In this document: one piece after another, positions 41,882 to 50,533 of the stretch
How the letters are laid out: every line of letters begins with the position of its first letter
How positions within the stretch are numbered: the stretch's first letter is position 1
Assembly (NCBI RefSeq): GCF_002257645.1
Contig: NZ_NQMO01000013.1
Coordinates: 100,631 to 164,630 of the forward strand
From: Paenibacillus sp. XY044
GTDB taxonomy: Bacteria > Bacillota > Bacilli > Paenibacillales > Paenibacillaceae
DNA: 64,000 bases
Reading direction: 5' to 3'
The notes under the pieces: model-generated
What the model was told of the DNA's origin: nothing
The model's database searches: none
The model's input: the letters and a program-made list of their open reading frames with translations, nothing else
Program-made: the position numbers and the translations under genes

Positions 41882-43177
41882 TCACTCCGTCCCGTGAACC
41901 TCCTTCTGTACCTTCTCGGCGTAATGCTGCAGCTCGTCCAGCGCCTCTTTCGGCGAGACATGGTCGTGCAGGACTGCGTCGCCCATTTTTCGCGCGGTAT
42001 CCATGATCGACTGCCATTCCGGCTGCTGGATCGGATAAAAGCTGGACTTCCGCAGCTCCGCCAGCCGCTGCTTCACCACGGAATCGTTGGCCGACAACTT
42101 GGCCCCGACCTCTTCCGTCACGGGCAGGAAGCCTTCCTGCGCGATGATTTCCTCGTACACCGGGCTGGAGTACAGATAATCCAGGAACGCGGAGAGCGCC
42201 TCCTTGTTGGTATGGTCCGTTTTGAACGAGACCAGGTTGTCATGCACGCCGAAAAGGAGCGGCTTGTGGCCGTCCTTGACGGGGATGGGACCGGATCCCC
42301 ATTTCAGATTCGGGAACTCCCTCGGCATGACGGTGCCGAAATAGTTGCCCGAAATCATCATGCCGAGCTTGCCGTCTCCGACGATGCGCTGCTTCTCGTC
42401 CCGGGTGGTGACGGTCGGCTCGGGATCGGTTAACCCTTCATCGTACAAGTCCTTCAGGAAGGCCAGGCCCTCGACGTTTTCCGGCGAATTGATCGTCCAT
42501 TTGCCGTCACGGAACCATCCGCCGCCCGCTCCCAGGAAGAAGTAGGAGAGATAGGCCTGGATTTCGTTATCGCTCAAATCGACGCCGAAGCCGTGGGCCT
42601 TGCCGGTGTTTTTGATTTTGAGGGCATCCTTCTTCAGATCCGACCAGGTGGCCGGGGCCTTGGATATGCCAGCAGCTTCGAACAGGTCCCGATTGTAATA
42701 CATATTCCGGGTGGAGGAGACGTACGGAATGGCATACTGCTTGCCGTCCCACTGGTCGAGCTTCATCAGGTCCGGATAAAATTTCTGCTTCAGCTCCGGC
42801 GAAATGATTTCGTCCATGTCGTTCAGCAGGCCGTCGCTTGCAAAATGCGTGTACACGTTCGTGTTCAGCAGGTCCGGCGGTTGGTTTTTGCTGATCATCG
42901 TGGTATAGATGCCGTCGAGGATGTCCCAGTTGGCCACCTGCAAATTGATGACGATCGACGGGTTTTTCAGCATGAAGTCCTGCACCAGGTTTTCCAGCAG
43001 CGGACGCGTCTCCGAGCTGTATTCCGAGGCGACAAAATTGATAAGCGCCGTCTGCTCCTCCTGCGGCTTCATCACAGGTCTGGATTCATTCAGGCCGGAG
43101 CAGGAGATGATAAGCGCCGGAATGCCCAGCAGGCAGAAGGAAATCCCGGCAAGCCGGGTCAGGAAACGGGAAGTCAT
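41882..43177 (-). CDS. Extracellular solute-binding lipoprotein near YesMN
   Basis: A 431-residue sugar-type binding protein. The signal sequence ends in a lipobox (LLGIPALIISC). The mature protein has the usual two-lobed fold, including TTMISKNQPPDLLNTNVYTHFA and WDGKQYAIPYVSSTRNMYYNRDLFE. I use ATG 43177 (AGGTG nine bases upstream) over a GTG four codons earlier. No permease follows for 700 bases, and it is co-directional with the anchored binding protein and YesM/YesN. It may serve as an accessory sensor rather than a transport component, or it may share the downstream permeases. Confidence 0.87.
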   Translation of the reverse strand: MTSRFLTRLAGISFCLLGIPALIISCSGLNESRPVMKPQEEQTALINFVASEYSSETRPLLENLVQDFMLKNPSIVINLQVANWDILDGIYTTMISKNQPPDLLNTNVYTHFASDGLLNDMDEIISPELKQKFYPDLMKLDQWDGKQYAIPYVSSTRNMYYNRDLFEAAGISKAPATWSDLKKDALKIKNTGKAHGFGVDLSDNEIQAYLSYFFLGAGGGWFRDGKWTINSPENVEGLAFLKDLYDEGLTDPEPTVTTRDEKQRIVGDGKLGMMISGNYFGTVMPREFPNLKWGSGPIPVKDGHKPLLFGVHDNLVSFKTDHTNKEALSAFLDYLYSSPVYEEIIAQEGFLPVTEEVGAKLSANDSVVKQRLAELRKSSFYPIQQPEWQSIMDTARKMGDAVLHDHVSPKEALDELQHYAEKVQKEVHGTE

Positions 43178-43206
43178 CGGCTCTCGCACCTTTCGATGGG
43201 TGTTGT

Positions 43207-44190
43207 TTATTTATCGATAAATGGAAAGAGTAGTTTCTGATTTTCCGGGGAATACATGTTGGCCTTCGTGACGACGATCGAGTTGGTGTAGGTTTCCGGT
43301 TTGACCTTTTTGCCGTTGACGAGGTCGAGCACGGTTTGCACGCCTAAATACCCGATGTTAAAAGGCTGCTGCACCACGGTCGCGTTCAGGGTGCCTTCCT
43401 CAAGCAGCCGGATTTCGCTGGCGGACGTGTCGAAGCCAATCAGCTTGACGAGCCCCGTTTGATGGGCCTCCTTGACCGCTTTGGCGGCACCGAGGGCCGC
43501 GGATTCGTTCAGCGCGACGATAGCGTTCATGTCGCGATGGTCTTGGATCAGCGTCTTGGCGATCAGGTACGAACGCTCCTCGGAATCGGAGGAGTAAAAC
43601 GTACCGTAGATGGTGGAGGCCTGGGCCTCCAGCGCCTGGCGGATGCCCTTTTCCCGCTCGGCTGATACGCCGGACGTCATGAAATCGCTGATGATCGCCG
43701 CCTGGAGCGAACCGCCGGTCTGCTCTAGCGCCACTTTGCCGGCCTGAACGCCGGCAGTGACATGGTCGTTCGACACGAAGGCCGGCGGCGATTTCAGGCT
43801 GAGGGGCGTATCGATAATGACGAGCGGAATGTCCTCTTCCTGGATTTTCTTGAGCTCGTCCAGGATACGATCGTCGTTGATCGGGGCGACCACGACGGCC
43901 TGGGGCTTTTGCTTAAGGACGTCGTCCAGCAGCTGGAGCTGAGACTCGGCGTCCGTCTCCTGGAGCGGGCCGGAGACGCTGATGCTGGCTCCGGCCTCCT
44001 TGGCGGCCGCTTCGGCCCCGGCGCTCACCGTCTGCCAGAATTCGGAACGGATGTTGTGCTCCTTGAGGATCACCGCCACGCTCCTCTCCTGTGCGGGCGT
44101 CGGAATAAACAGCTTGAAGTACAGGATGATGTAGACGCAGGATATGACAAAAATGATGGCCAACAGCAGCGTGGCACGTTGTATGCGCAT
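43207..44190 (-). CDS. Membrane-anchored sugar-binding protein (Peripla_BP_4 type)
   Basis: A 327-residue protein with one N-terminal membrane helix (ATLLLAIIFVISCVYIILYF) that appears uncleaved, then a LacI/ribose-binding-type periplasmic domain. Recognisable blocks include KEHNIRSEFWQTVSAGAEAAAKEAGA, VVVAPINDDRILDEL, IPLVIIDTPL and VQQPFNIGYLGVQTVLDLV. It lies five bases downstream of yesM. Anchored binding proteins beside LytS/YesM kinases, such as XylFII with LytS in Clostridium, act as sugar sensors that engage the kinase's outer domain. I infer that role here. Confidence 0.85.
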   Translation of the reverse strand: MRIQRATLLLAIIFVISCVYIILYFKLFIPTPAQERSVAVILKEHNIRSEFWQTVSAGAEAAAKEAGASISVSGPLQETDAESQLQLLDDVLKQKPQAVVVAPINDDRILDELKKIQEEDIPLVIIDTPLSLKSPPAFVSNDHVTAGVQAGKVALEQTGGSLQAAIISDFMTSGVSAEREKGIRQALEAQASTIYGTFYSSDSEERSYLIAKTLIQDHRDMNAIVALNESAALGAAKAVKEAHQTGLVKLIGFDTSASEIRLLEEGTLNATVVQQPFNIGYLGVQTVLDLVNGKKVKPETYTNSIVVTKANMYSPENQKLLFPFIDK

Positions 44191-44195
44191 GGGTG

Positions 44196-45995
44196 CTACT
44201 CCTTCATTTTGGGGATGGTGATGGTGACGCAGGTGCCTTCTTCCAGCTCGCTGCGGATTTGGATGCCGTACGCATCGCCGAAGTACAGCTTTACGCGCTC
44301 GTTGACGTTGGCAATCCCAATGCCGCCGGAACGGGTCCGGCCAGACGTCTTGCCTTCCGGCGGGTTCCAGATGCGCCGGATTTGCTCCTCCGTCATGCCC
44401 AGCCCATCGTCCTCCACTTCAAATTGGATAACCTGGCCTAGGTCCCGGGCCCGGATAGTGATTTTCCCCGGCTCGGGCTTGTTGCGGATGCCGTGGTAAA
44501 TGGCGTTTTCCACAAAGGGCTGCAGCAAAATTTTCAGCGTCAGGAAGCCTTTGACTTCCTCCGGTACGTCGATGTCGTATTCCAACTGTTCGTTGTACCT
44601 CATCTTCTGAATGAGCAGGTAATTGGTGATATGCTCGACCTCCACCTTGATCGGAACCAGCTCCTTGTCCTTCGTAATGCTGGCGCGGAACAGCTTGGCC
44701 AATGCCGAGGTCATCAGGACGACCTCCTCATGCTTTTTCTGCTCGCCCATCCAAACGATCGAATCGAGCGTGTTGTACAGGAAGTGCGGGTTGATCTGCG
44801 ACTGGAGCAGCATCAGCTCGCTTTTTCGCTTGTTCTCCTGGTTGTGGATGATTTCCTGCATCAGGTTCTTGATCTGGGCCAGCATCAAATTAAAAGAACG
44901 TCCGAGCTGGCCGATTTCGTTCGGCTGGTCGATCTTCGTCCGGATGTCGAAGTTGCCGCGCTCGACCTTTTTCATATCCCGCTGCAGGATGCGGATCGGC
45001 TTCGACATGCGGTAGGACAGCACGAGCGACAGCAGCAGGGAGAAGAGGATGCCCATGATGGCGTACAGCAGGATGGACCTGCGGATCGTGCCTTCGTTTG
45101 CGATCAGGTCGTCCGCATAGGCCACGCCGACGATTTTCCAGCCGAAGTTCGTGTCATGCACCGAATAGATGCGCTTGCCCTTGTCGTCGTTGATCGTAAA
45201 GGAGGTGCCGCTCTTGGCCTCGGTGACCTTGGCGATCTGCTCGGTACGCAGGTTGCTGTAGATCAGCTGCTGCTGCGGGTGGTAAATGATGTTCCCGTTC
45301 TGGTCGACGATGAACACGTAGCCCTTTTTGCCAAGGTTGATTTTGCTGCAAATATCGTTAATGATGCTCAGGTTCAGGTCCACAAGAAAAATACCCTCGC
45401 CCCGGATCCCGTCCGTGCTCTTCAACTCGCGGCTGAGGGAGACGACCCAGCGGTATTCGTTCTGGATGATGTTCTGCACGTGAGGCGGCGATATGACAGA
45501 CTGTCCGCCCTTGCTCTTGGCTTCCTTGTACCAGGACTGGTCTTCCAGCTTGGTGCTCGGGTTGAGGAGGGTAATCCGGCGGTCGGACACGTAATGGCCA
45601 TTGTATCCGAACACCATGATGGCCGAGATGTCCTTGCGCGAGTAAAGGATGGCCTGGAACAAGTCGGAGATGCGCTTTTCGTACGGCCGCCGGTCGCTCG
45701 TGCTGATAAACGTGTTGTTGGAAATGTAATACTTGACGTCTTTGTTGGTCATGGCCAAGAGGCTAATGTTTTCCATGTTGTCGATGTAAGACTGGATGTT
45801 GGAGTTGACCTGCGTGATGATTTCCTGGACGTAGCTCTCCGAATTGGTCTCCATTGCGTCGACCGACAGATTGTAGCTGTTCAGGCTGATGACCAGGACG
45901 GTAATCAGGATCAGGCAGGAAAAGGTGAAAAAGATGCTCGACTGAATGCTTTTAAACGGCAAAAAAGGAAGGAGGGAGGCGCGCTGTCTGTTCAT
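44196..45995 (-). CDS. yesM: YesM-type sensor histidine kinase
   Basis: A 599-residue membrane kinase. A first helix near 18-40 and a second near 300-320 bracket a large extracellular dCache-type domain. Then come HAMP (SKPIRILQRDMKKVERGNFDIRTK), the His_kinase block LQSQINPHFLYNTLDSIVWMGE with phospho-accepting His, and an HATPase domain (FVENAIYHGIRNK, DDGLGM, GGIGIANVNERVKLYFG). Its ATG overlaps the yesN stop by four bases. It should sense a carbohydrate outside the cell, possibly through the anchored binding protein downstream. Confidence 0.94.
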   Translation of the reverse strand: MNRQRASLLPFLPFKSIQSSIFFTFSCLILITVLVISLNSYNLSVDAMETNSESYVQEIITQVNSNIQSYIDNMENISLLAMTNKDVKYYISNNTFISTSDRRPYEKRISDLFQAILYSRKDISAIMVFGYNGHYVSDRRITLLNPSTKLEDQSWYKEAKSKGGQSVISPPHVQNIIQNEYRWVVSLSRELKSTDGIRGEGIFLVDLNLSIINDICSKINLGKKGYVFIVDQNGNIIYHPQQQLIYSNLRTEQIAKVTEAKSGTSFTINDDKGKRIYSVHDTNFGWKIVGVAYADDLIANEGTIRRSILLYAIMGILFSLLLSLVLSYRMSKPIRILQRDMKKVERGNFDIRTKIDQPNEIGQLGRSFNLMLAQIKNLMQEIIHNQENKRKSELMLLQSQINPHFLYNTLDSIVWMGEQKKHEEVVLMTSALAKLFRASITKDKELVPIKVEVEHITNYLLIQKMRYNEQLEYDIDVPEEVKGFLTLKILLQPFVENAIYHGIRNKPEPGKITIRARDLGQVIQFEVEDDGLGMTEEQIRRIWNPPEGKTSGRTRSGGIGIANVNERVKLYFGDAYGIQIRSELEEGTCVTITIPKMKE

Positions 45996-47608
45996 GGCCG
46001 CGAGCTCTCCTTGGCCTGCCTGTCACGGAATTCCCGCGGGGTCATGCCCGCTTGCTTCTTGAACAGGATGCTGAAATAGTTCGGGTCGTTGTAGCCGACC
46101 TGGCCGGCGATTTCGTAAAACTTGAGACTGGTATGTGTCAGCAGCTCCTTGGCTTTGTCCATCCGGATGCGGGTCAGGTACTCGACGAAGGTTTCGCCCG
46201 TATGCTGCTTGAAGACGAGACTGAAATAGCTGGTGCTCATCAGGACGTGGCGGCACAGGTGCTGCAGCGAGATGTTTTCATCGGCATAATGCATCTCGAT
46301 GTAATCGACGGCCCTACAGATCTGCATATGGGTAAAATGATTGCGGTTTTCGGCAACGGCGTTCATGACGGAGGTGACCGTTTCCGTAAGCCAGGCTTCG
46401 ATTTCGTCGAGCGTTTTGTAATGGTATACGTCGGTCAGCAGGATCGGACGCTGCTCGTGCAGTCCCAGCTCCTGGATCGTATTCATGAGGGAAAGGATGA
46501 CCTTCTGAATGTGGAAAATGCACGAATCCATCGGTGCCATGCCCTGCTTCAGGTCGCAGACGAATTCCCGGATCAGCTGGTGGATTTCCTCCAGGGAGCC
46601 GGTTTTGACAGTGGACGCCAATTGGCGGTCCCAATCCGCGCGGAGCGTCTCGGCAAGGGCTGGCCTGCCCTCCATGTCCAGCAGGCTGATCACCCGGTTT
46701 TTGCCGAGTAAAAAGCGGTAATCTAACGCAGAAAGGGCGCTTTTGTACGATGCGGGAAGCTGCTGCGCAGTCTGTACGGCTTGTCCGACGCCGATGGAAA
46801 CGGTGAATTTCAAATATTTGTCGATGTAAAACCGGGCTTCTTCGGCGACACGGAACGCCTTTTCGTACAAGTCGGTATCTTCGGCGCCTCCCGAGACAAC
46901 AAGGGCGATACGCTCCTTGCGCGTGCGGAAAAGCAGCAGTTCTTCGCGGAGAGCGATTTCCTCGAACAAGTTGTAAGCGGCATAGCGGAGAATTTCCGTG
47001 TCCTGTCCGCTCACGCCCTGCATTTGACGGGAACCGAAATCGTCGATATCGGCCACCATGGTCAGGCACGGCGAAGTTAGTGGAGTCAGGCCGAAATAGA
47101 GGAAGCGCTCCTGCGTTTCCTCAGGTTTCACCCCGGTGACGACAAGCCGCTCCAGGAAGCGTTCCTTCAGAAGGGGCAGGCTCTGTTTCAGCTGGCTGTA
47201 AAGCCGGCTAAAATCCTCACGCCTGCGCGTCTCTTCGTCCATCTCAGCCTTGACCTTCAGAAGCAGTCCGCGGATTTCCTGCGCTGTAATCGGTTTCAAA
47301 ATGAAGTCGGAGACCTTGAGGCGAATGGCCTGCTGCGCGTATTCGAACTCGTCGTAACCCGTCAGGATAATGATTTTGATATGCGGATATTTGGCGCTGG
47401 CGGATGCCGTCAGCGCAAGACCGTCCATAAACGGCATAGAGATGTCCGAAATGATGAGATCCGGCATGTTCAGATCAATCGCCTCCAGCGCCTCGCGGCC
47501 GTTGGCGTAATCGCCGATCAGTTCGAAGCCGAGCTCCTGCCAGCCGATCGTTCGCTTCAGCCCGTCGCGGACAACCGCTTCATCGTCGACGATGAATACT
47601 TTGTACAT
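45992..47608 (-). CDS. yesN: YesN-type AraC-family response regulator
   Basis: A 538-residue regulator. The receiver domain (1-120) has VFIVDDEAVVRDG, the phospho-acceptor Asp in DLIISDISMPFMDG and the Lys in FILKPI. A long middle region is typical of YesN proteins. The C-terminal AraC DNA-binding domain (about 430-535) reads HVLMSTSYFSLVFKQHTGETFVEYLTRIRMDKAKELL and VGYNDPNYFSILFKKQAGMTPREFR. It starts the sensory operon and is divergent from a LacI gene. The likely targets are the ABC operon at 41190-37940 and perhaps its own operon. Confidence 0.94.
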   Translation of the reverse strand: MYKVFIVDDEAVVRDGLKRTIGWQELGFELIGDYANGREALEAIDLNMPDLIISDISMPFMDGLALTASASAKYPHIKIIILTGYDEFEYAQQAIRLKVSDFILKPITAQEIRGLLLKVKAEMDEETRRREDFSRLYSQLKQSLPLLKERFLERLVVTGVKPEETQERFLYFGLTPLTSPCLTMVADIDDFGSRQMQGVSGQDTEILRYAAYNLFEEIALREELLLFRTRKERIALVVSGGAEDTDLYEKAFRVAEEARFYIDKYLKFTVSIGVGQAVQTAQQLPASYKSALSALDYRFLLGKNRVISLLDMEGRPALAETLRADWDRQLASTVKTGSLEEIHQLIREFVCDLKQGMAPMDSCIFHIQKVILSLMNTIQELGLHEQRPILLTDVYHYKTLDEIEAWLTETVTSVMNAVAENRNHFTHMQICRAVDYIEMHYADENISLQHLCRHVLMSTSYFSLVFKQHTGETFVEYLTRIRMDKAKELLTHTSLKFYEIAGQVGYNDPNYFSILFKKQAGMTPREFRDRQAKESSRP

Positions 47609-47767
47609 GGTATGCCCCCTGTCTTTTGTTCGATGCCTTAAGGCTTCCGGACCCAGGATCCTTGTTCATAAAAACGTAATAATTCTGGAATAATTATACT
47701 GTAAAAGCGGATTTGTGGATATGGGGAATGTTAAGCACCAAAGATCGAACGCCCGAATTCCCGTATT

Positions 47768-47796
47768 TTGACATGATCCCGGCACTATGCTTTAAT
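47768..47796 (+). promoter_or_regulatory. Sigma-A promoter of the lacI-type gene
   Basis: TTGACA and TTTAAT with a 17-base spacer. TTAATA-N6-TATTAA (47792-47809) overlaps the -10 box and start region and could be an autoregulatory site. Confidence 0.65.
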
Positions 47797-47833
47797 ATGA
47801 AAATATTAAGACGGGACGGGAGGTGAGAGAAAC

Positions 47834-48844
47834 ATGGCAACGATCAAGGATGTAGCCAAGCTTGCCAACGTATCGACGACGGTCGTCTCCAAGGCGCTGA
47901 ACGGATATACGGATGTGAGCGAGGAGACGCGGAAGAAGGTGCTGAAAGCGGTCGAGGAGCTGAATTACTCCCCCAACATGCTGGCTAAAAATCTGAAGCA
48001 AAAGGTGACGAAATCCATTGCGCTCATCTTCTCCAATTTCGAGGGTTCGAGCGGCAAGGATGGCGTGCTGTTTCAGATGATGACGGGGATTTTCGAAGCG
48101 GCGTCGCATTACAATTACGAGGTGCTGCTGTACACGCGGAACCTGTCGGAGCAGCAGGACAAGTCGTATTGGCAGTTCTGCAAGGAACACAAGGTATCGG
48201 GCGCGGTCATAACGGGACTGAAGACGACCGATCCGTATTTTCTGGAAATCGTGGACAGCGACTTTCCGTGCGTCGTCATTGACGCCGATATTACGGGAAG
48301 CCACACCAGTTCGGTGATGACAGATAACGTCGGGGGGGCCCGGGCGGCTATCCAGCATCTGGTCGATCTCGGACACCGCCGGATCGGCATGGTCAACGGG
48401 CATAATTTTGCCGTGGTCAGCAACGAGCGTTTGAAGGGATACCGCCAGGCATTGAAAGCAAACGGCATCGAATTCGATCCAGCGCTAGTCGTTAACGGGG
48501 ATTACACGGAGGAGTATGCCTATGATTCGGCGAAGTCGTATCTTCAGGAGCATCCAGACGTGACGGCCGTATTCTTCGCAAGCGATCTGATGGCGATCGG
48601 TTTCATGAACCGCTGCCGCGAGCTGAATGTCCGCATTCCGGAGCAGCTGTCCGTGATCGGGTTTGACGATATCGTTCTGTCCAGCTACACGTCTCCCAAG
48701 CTGACGACGGTAAGGCAAGATTTTAAGCGGATGGCCTTTACGGCATTCGAACAGGTCATACATCTGCTGGAGCATAGCGGCACAGGAAGACATCTAAAAA
48801 TTCCATTTCATGTGGTTGACAGGGAAACGACGGTGGTGCTATAA
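47834..48844 (+). CDS. LacI family transcriptional regulator
   Basis: A 336-residue LacI/GalR repressor. The helix-turn-helix and hinge occupy residues 1-60 (ATIKDVAKLANVSTTVVSKALNGYTDVSEETRKKVLKAVEELNYSPNMLAK). The ligand domain includes VIDADITGSHTSSV, GHRRIGMVNGH, VFFASDLMAIGF and SVIGFDDIVLSSY with LTTVRQDF. It precedes a sugar ABC/glycosidase operon on the same strand. A perfect 16-base palindrome, TCGAAATCGATTTCGA, lies 45 bases after its stop and is the best candidate for its operator. Confidence 0.92.
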   Translation: MATIKDVAKLANVSTTVVSKALNGYTDVSEETRKKVLKAVEELNYSPNMLAKNLKQKVTKSIALIFSNFEGSSGKDGVLFQMMTGIFEAASHYNYEVLLYTRNLSEQQDKSYWQFCKEHKVSGAVITGLKTTDPYFLEIVDSDFPCVVIDADITGSHTSSVMTDNVGGARAAIQHLVDLGHRRIGMVNGHNFAVVSNERLKGYRQALKANGIEFDPALVVNGDYTEEYAYDSAKSYLQEHPDVTAVFFASDLMAIGFMNRCRELNVRIPEQLSVIGFDDIVLSSYTSPKLTTVRQDFKRMAFTAFEQVIHLLEHSGTGRHLKIPFHVVDRETTVVL

Positions 48845-48849
48845 TTTGC

Positions 48850-48864
48850 ACGGAAGCGCTTTCA
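48850..48864 (+). promoter_or_regulatory. cre site (CcpA) upstream of the sugar ABC operon
   Basis: ACGGAAGCGCTTTCA fits the WTGNAANCGNWNNCW consensus with one mismatch (C for T at position 2). It lies directly after the lacI stop and 225 bases before the binding-protein gene. Confidence 0.6.
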
Positions 48865-48888
48865 AATTTTCATATTTTTTTACGGAGA

Positions 48889-48904
48889 TCGAAATCGATT
48901 TCGA
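48889..48904. promoter_or_regulatory. Probable LacI-family operator 1
   Basis: Perfect 16-base palindrome TCGAAATCGATTTCGA with the central CG typical of LacI-family sites. Confidence 0.7.
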
Positions 48905-48992
48905 GTCAATGGTATCAATGGTTTTCACCTTCATGCTAAAAGGTTGCCACGAGGCTGCCTGCAGGAAAAGGTGAATATTTTTTTTGAGGTTC

Positions 48993-49007
48993 CGAAATCG
49001 ATTTGGA
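48993..49007. promoter_or_regulatory. Probable LacI-family operator 2
   Basis: CCGAAATCGATTTGG shares the AAATCGATTT core of operator 1. It lies about 104 bases away, roughly ten helical turns, which would allow looping. Confidence 0.6.
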
Positions 49008-49088
49008 CCCGCACCAGCACTCATTTTTTAGGGATTGGGTTGCGCGGCTTTCACAGTTTCTAGTGAAAAAAACAGGGAGGTCTAACCA

Positions 49089-50414
49089 ATGAAAAAATGG
49101 TCTGCAAGTCTTGCGTTCGTTTTGATGTTCAGCGTCATTCTGAGCGCCTGCTCATCCGGCTCGGGTTCCAAGGCGGACGACAGCGCGAAGGGGAGCGGTT
49201 CTGCCGATGGCGGTGGATCCGGCAAAGTGGTTGAGCTTAAATTTACGACCTGGGGAGAGCTGACGGCCGATTCGGTAGAGAAAAAGCTGGCCGACGAATT
49301 CAATGCATCCCATCCGGATATCAAGGTGACGTTTGAACCGGTTCCGGGAGACGGATATGCCACGAAGCTGACGACTTCGCTTGCGGCGGGGCAGGCGCCG
49401 GACGTCTTCTTGATCGGCGAAGGGGATTATTTTAAATATGTTGACAAGGGCGTCGTGGAGCCTCTGGATGAGTACATCAGCCAGGACAGCTCCTTCAAGA
49501 CGGATATGTTCCAGCCGGATCTGCTGAACATGGGCAAAATCGACGGCAAGCTGTACTATCTCCCGAAGGACTTCAACCCGCTCGCCTTATGGTACAACAA
49601 GCGCATGTTCGACGCGGCCAAGATCTCTTATCCGACCGACGACTGGACCTGGGATGACATGATCAGCGCGGCCAAGAAGCTGACGCAAAAGGACGGCGGC
49701 GGAAAAATCAAGGAATTCGGCTTTAACGCAACCAAATGGGAATATCCGATCTACATTTACCTGTGGTTGAACGGAACCGACATCGGCAATGAAGACGGCA
49801 CGAAAGCGGAAGGGTTCATGAACAGCGACAAGACGGTGGCGGCCATGGAAAAATACGTGGCACTGGCACAGGGCGACGACCGCGTATCCCCGACACCGCA
49901 GGACACCGAAACGCTGGGCGGGGACTCGTCGATGTTCATGACCGACAAGCTGGCCATGATGATTACCGGACGGTGGGTCAAGGGCGATCTCGACAAATCC
50001 GACGTGCAGTACGGTTCGGCATTGATCCCGAAAGGGGCAAACGGAGAACGAGCAAGCATTATTGCCGCCGCCGGCTGGGCGATGAACGCAAACGGCAAGC
50101 ACAAGAAGGAAGCTTATGAGCTGATGAAATGGCTGTCCGGCACCGAGGCGCAAAAAGCCCGCTCCGAAAAAGGTCAGGTGCTCCCGGCTACCGTAGCGGA
50201 GCTGGATCAGGTGAAGAGTACGGAAGTCGTCGACAAACCGGTCATCGAAATGATGGATTATGCCAAGAAGCCGATTTCCATGCGTTCGGCGAATGCGCCG
50301 ACCTTTACGGAGGAATTCAATAAGGCGGTTGAAAAGGTGCTGCTGAAGAAGTCCACGGTGAAGGATGCCTTGGATGAGGCTGCCAAAAATGTCGACAGCA
50401 AGATCGCGAAGTAA
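49089..50414 (+). CDS. Sugar ABC transporter substrate-binding lipoprotein
   Basis: A 441-residue CUT1 binding protein with signal sequence and lipobox (VLMFSVILSAC), a Ser/Gly-rich linker (about 22-45) and the type 2 binding fold (FTTWGELTADSVEKKLADEFNASHPDIKVTFEPVPGDGYATKLTTSLAAGQAPDVFLIG). It starts at an ATG preceded by GGGAGG. It is the first gene of an operon of binding protein, two permeases and glycosidase. Control is probably by the LacI protein through the two AAATCGATTT sites and by CcpA. Confidence 0.93.
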   Translation: MKKWSASLAFVLMFSVILSACSSGSGSKADDSAKGSGSADGGGSGKVVELKFTTWGELTADSVEKKLADEFNASHPDIKVTFEPVPGDGYATKLTTSLAAGQAPDVFLIGEGDYFKYVDKGVVEPLDEYISQDSSFKTDMFQPDLLNMGKIDGKLYYLPKDFNPLALWYNKRMFDAAKISYPTDDWTWDDMISAAKKLTQKDGGGKIKEFGFNATKWEYPIYIYLWLNGTDIGNEDGTKAEGFMNSDKTVAAMEKYVALAQGDDRVSPTPQDTETLGGDSSMFMTDKLAMMITGRWVKGDLDKSDVQYGSALIPKGANGERASIIAAAGWAMNANGKHKKEAYELMKWLSGTEAQKARSEKGQVLPATVAELDQVKSTEVVDKPVIEMMDYAKKPISMRSANAPTFTEEFNKAVEKVLLKKSTVKDALDEAAKNVDSKIAK

Positions 50415-50423
50415 GGAAGGCAA

Positions 50424-50456
50424 AGGAAGCCATGAGTCCCCGATTCATGGCTTCCT
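50424..50456 (+). promoter_or_regulatory. Intercistronic stem-loop between binding-protein and permease genes
   Basis: Perfect 12 bp stem AGGAAGCCATGA / TCATGGCTTCCT with a 9-base loop. It occupies the same operon position as the element at 39748-39786 but its sequence is unrelated. Confidence 0.7.
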
Positions 50457-50533
50457 CCTTCGTCGAACCAATCGGATGTAACAGCCCGCAGCAGAACCGG
50501 GCGGCCATCCGTACTCATCAAGGAGGTTACTTT

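Noticed and set aside
44493..46079. Plus-strand open frame of 528 codons opposite yesM
   Set aside because: Antisense shadow of the histidine kinase. Composition rich in Val/Asp/Arg/His/Gln from reversed codons, and no ribosome site.
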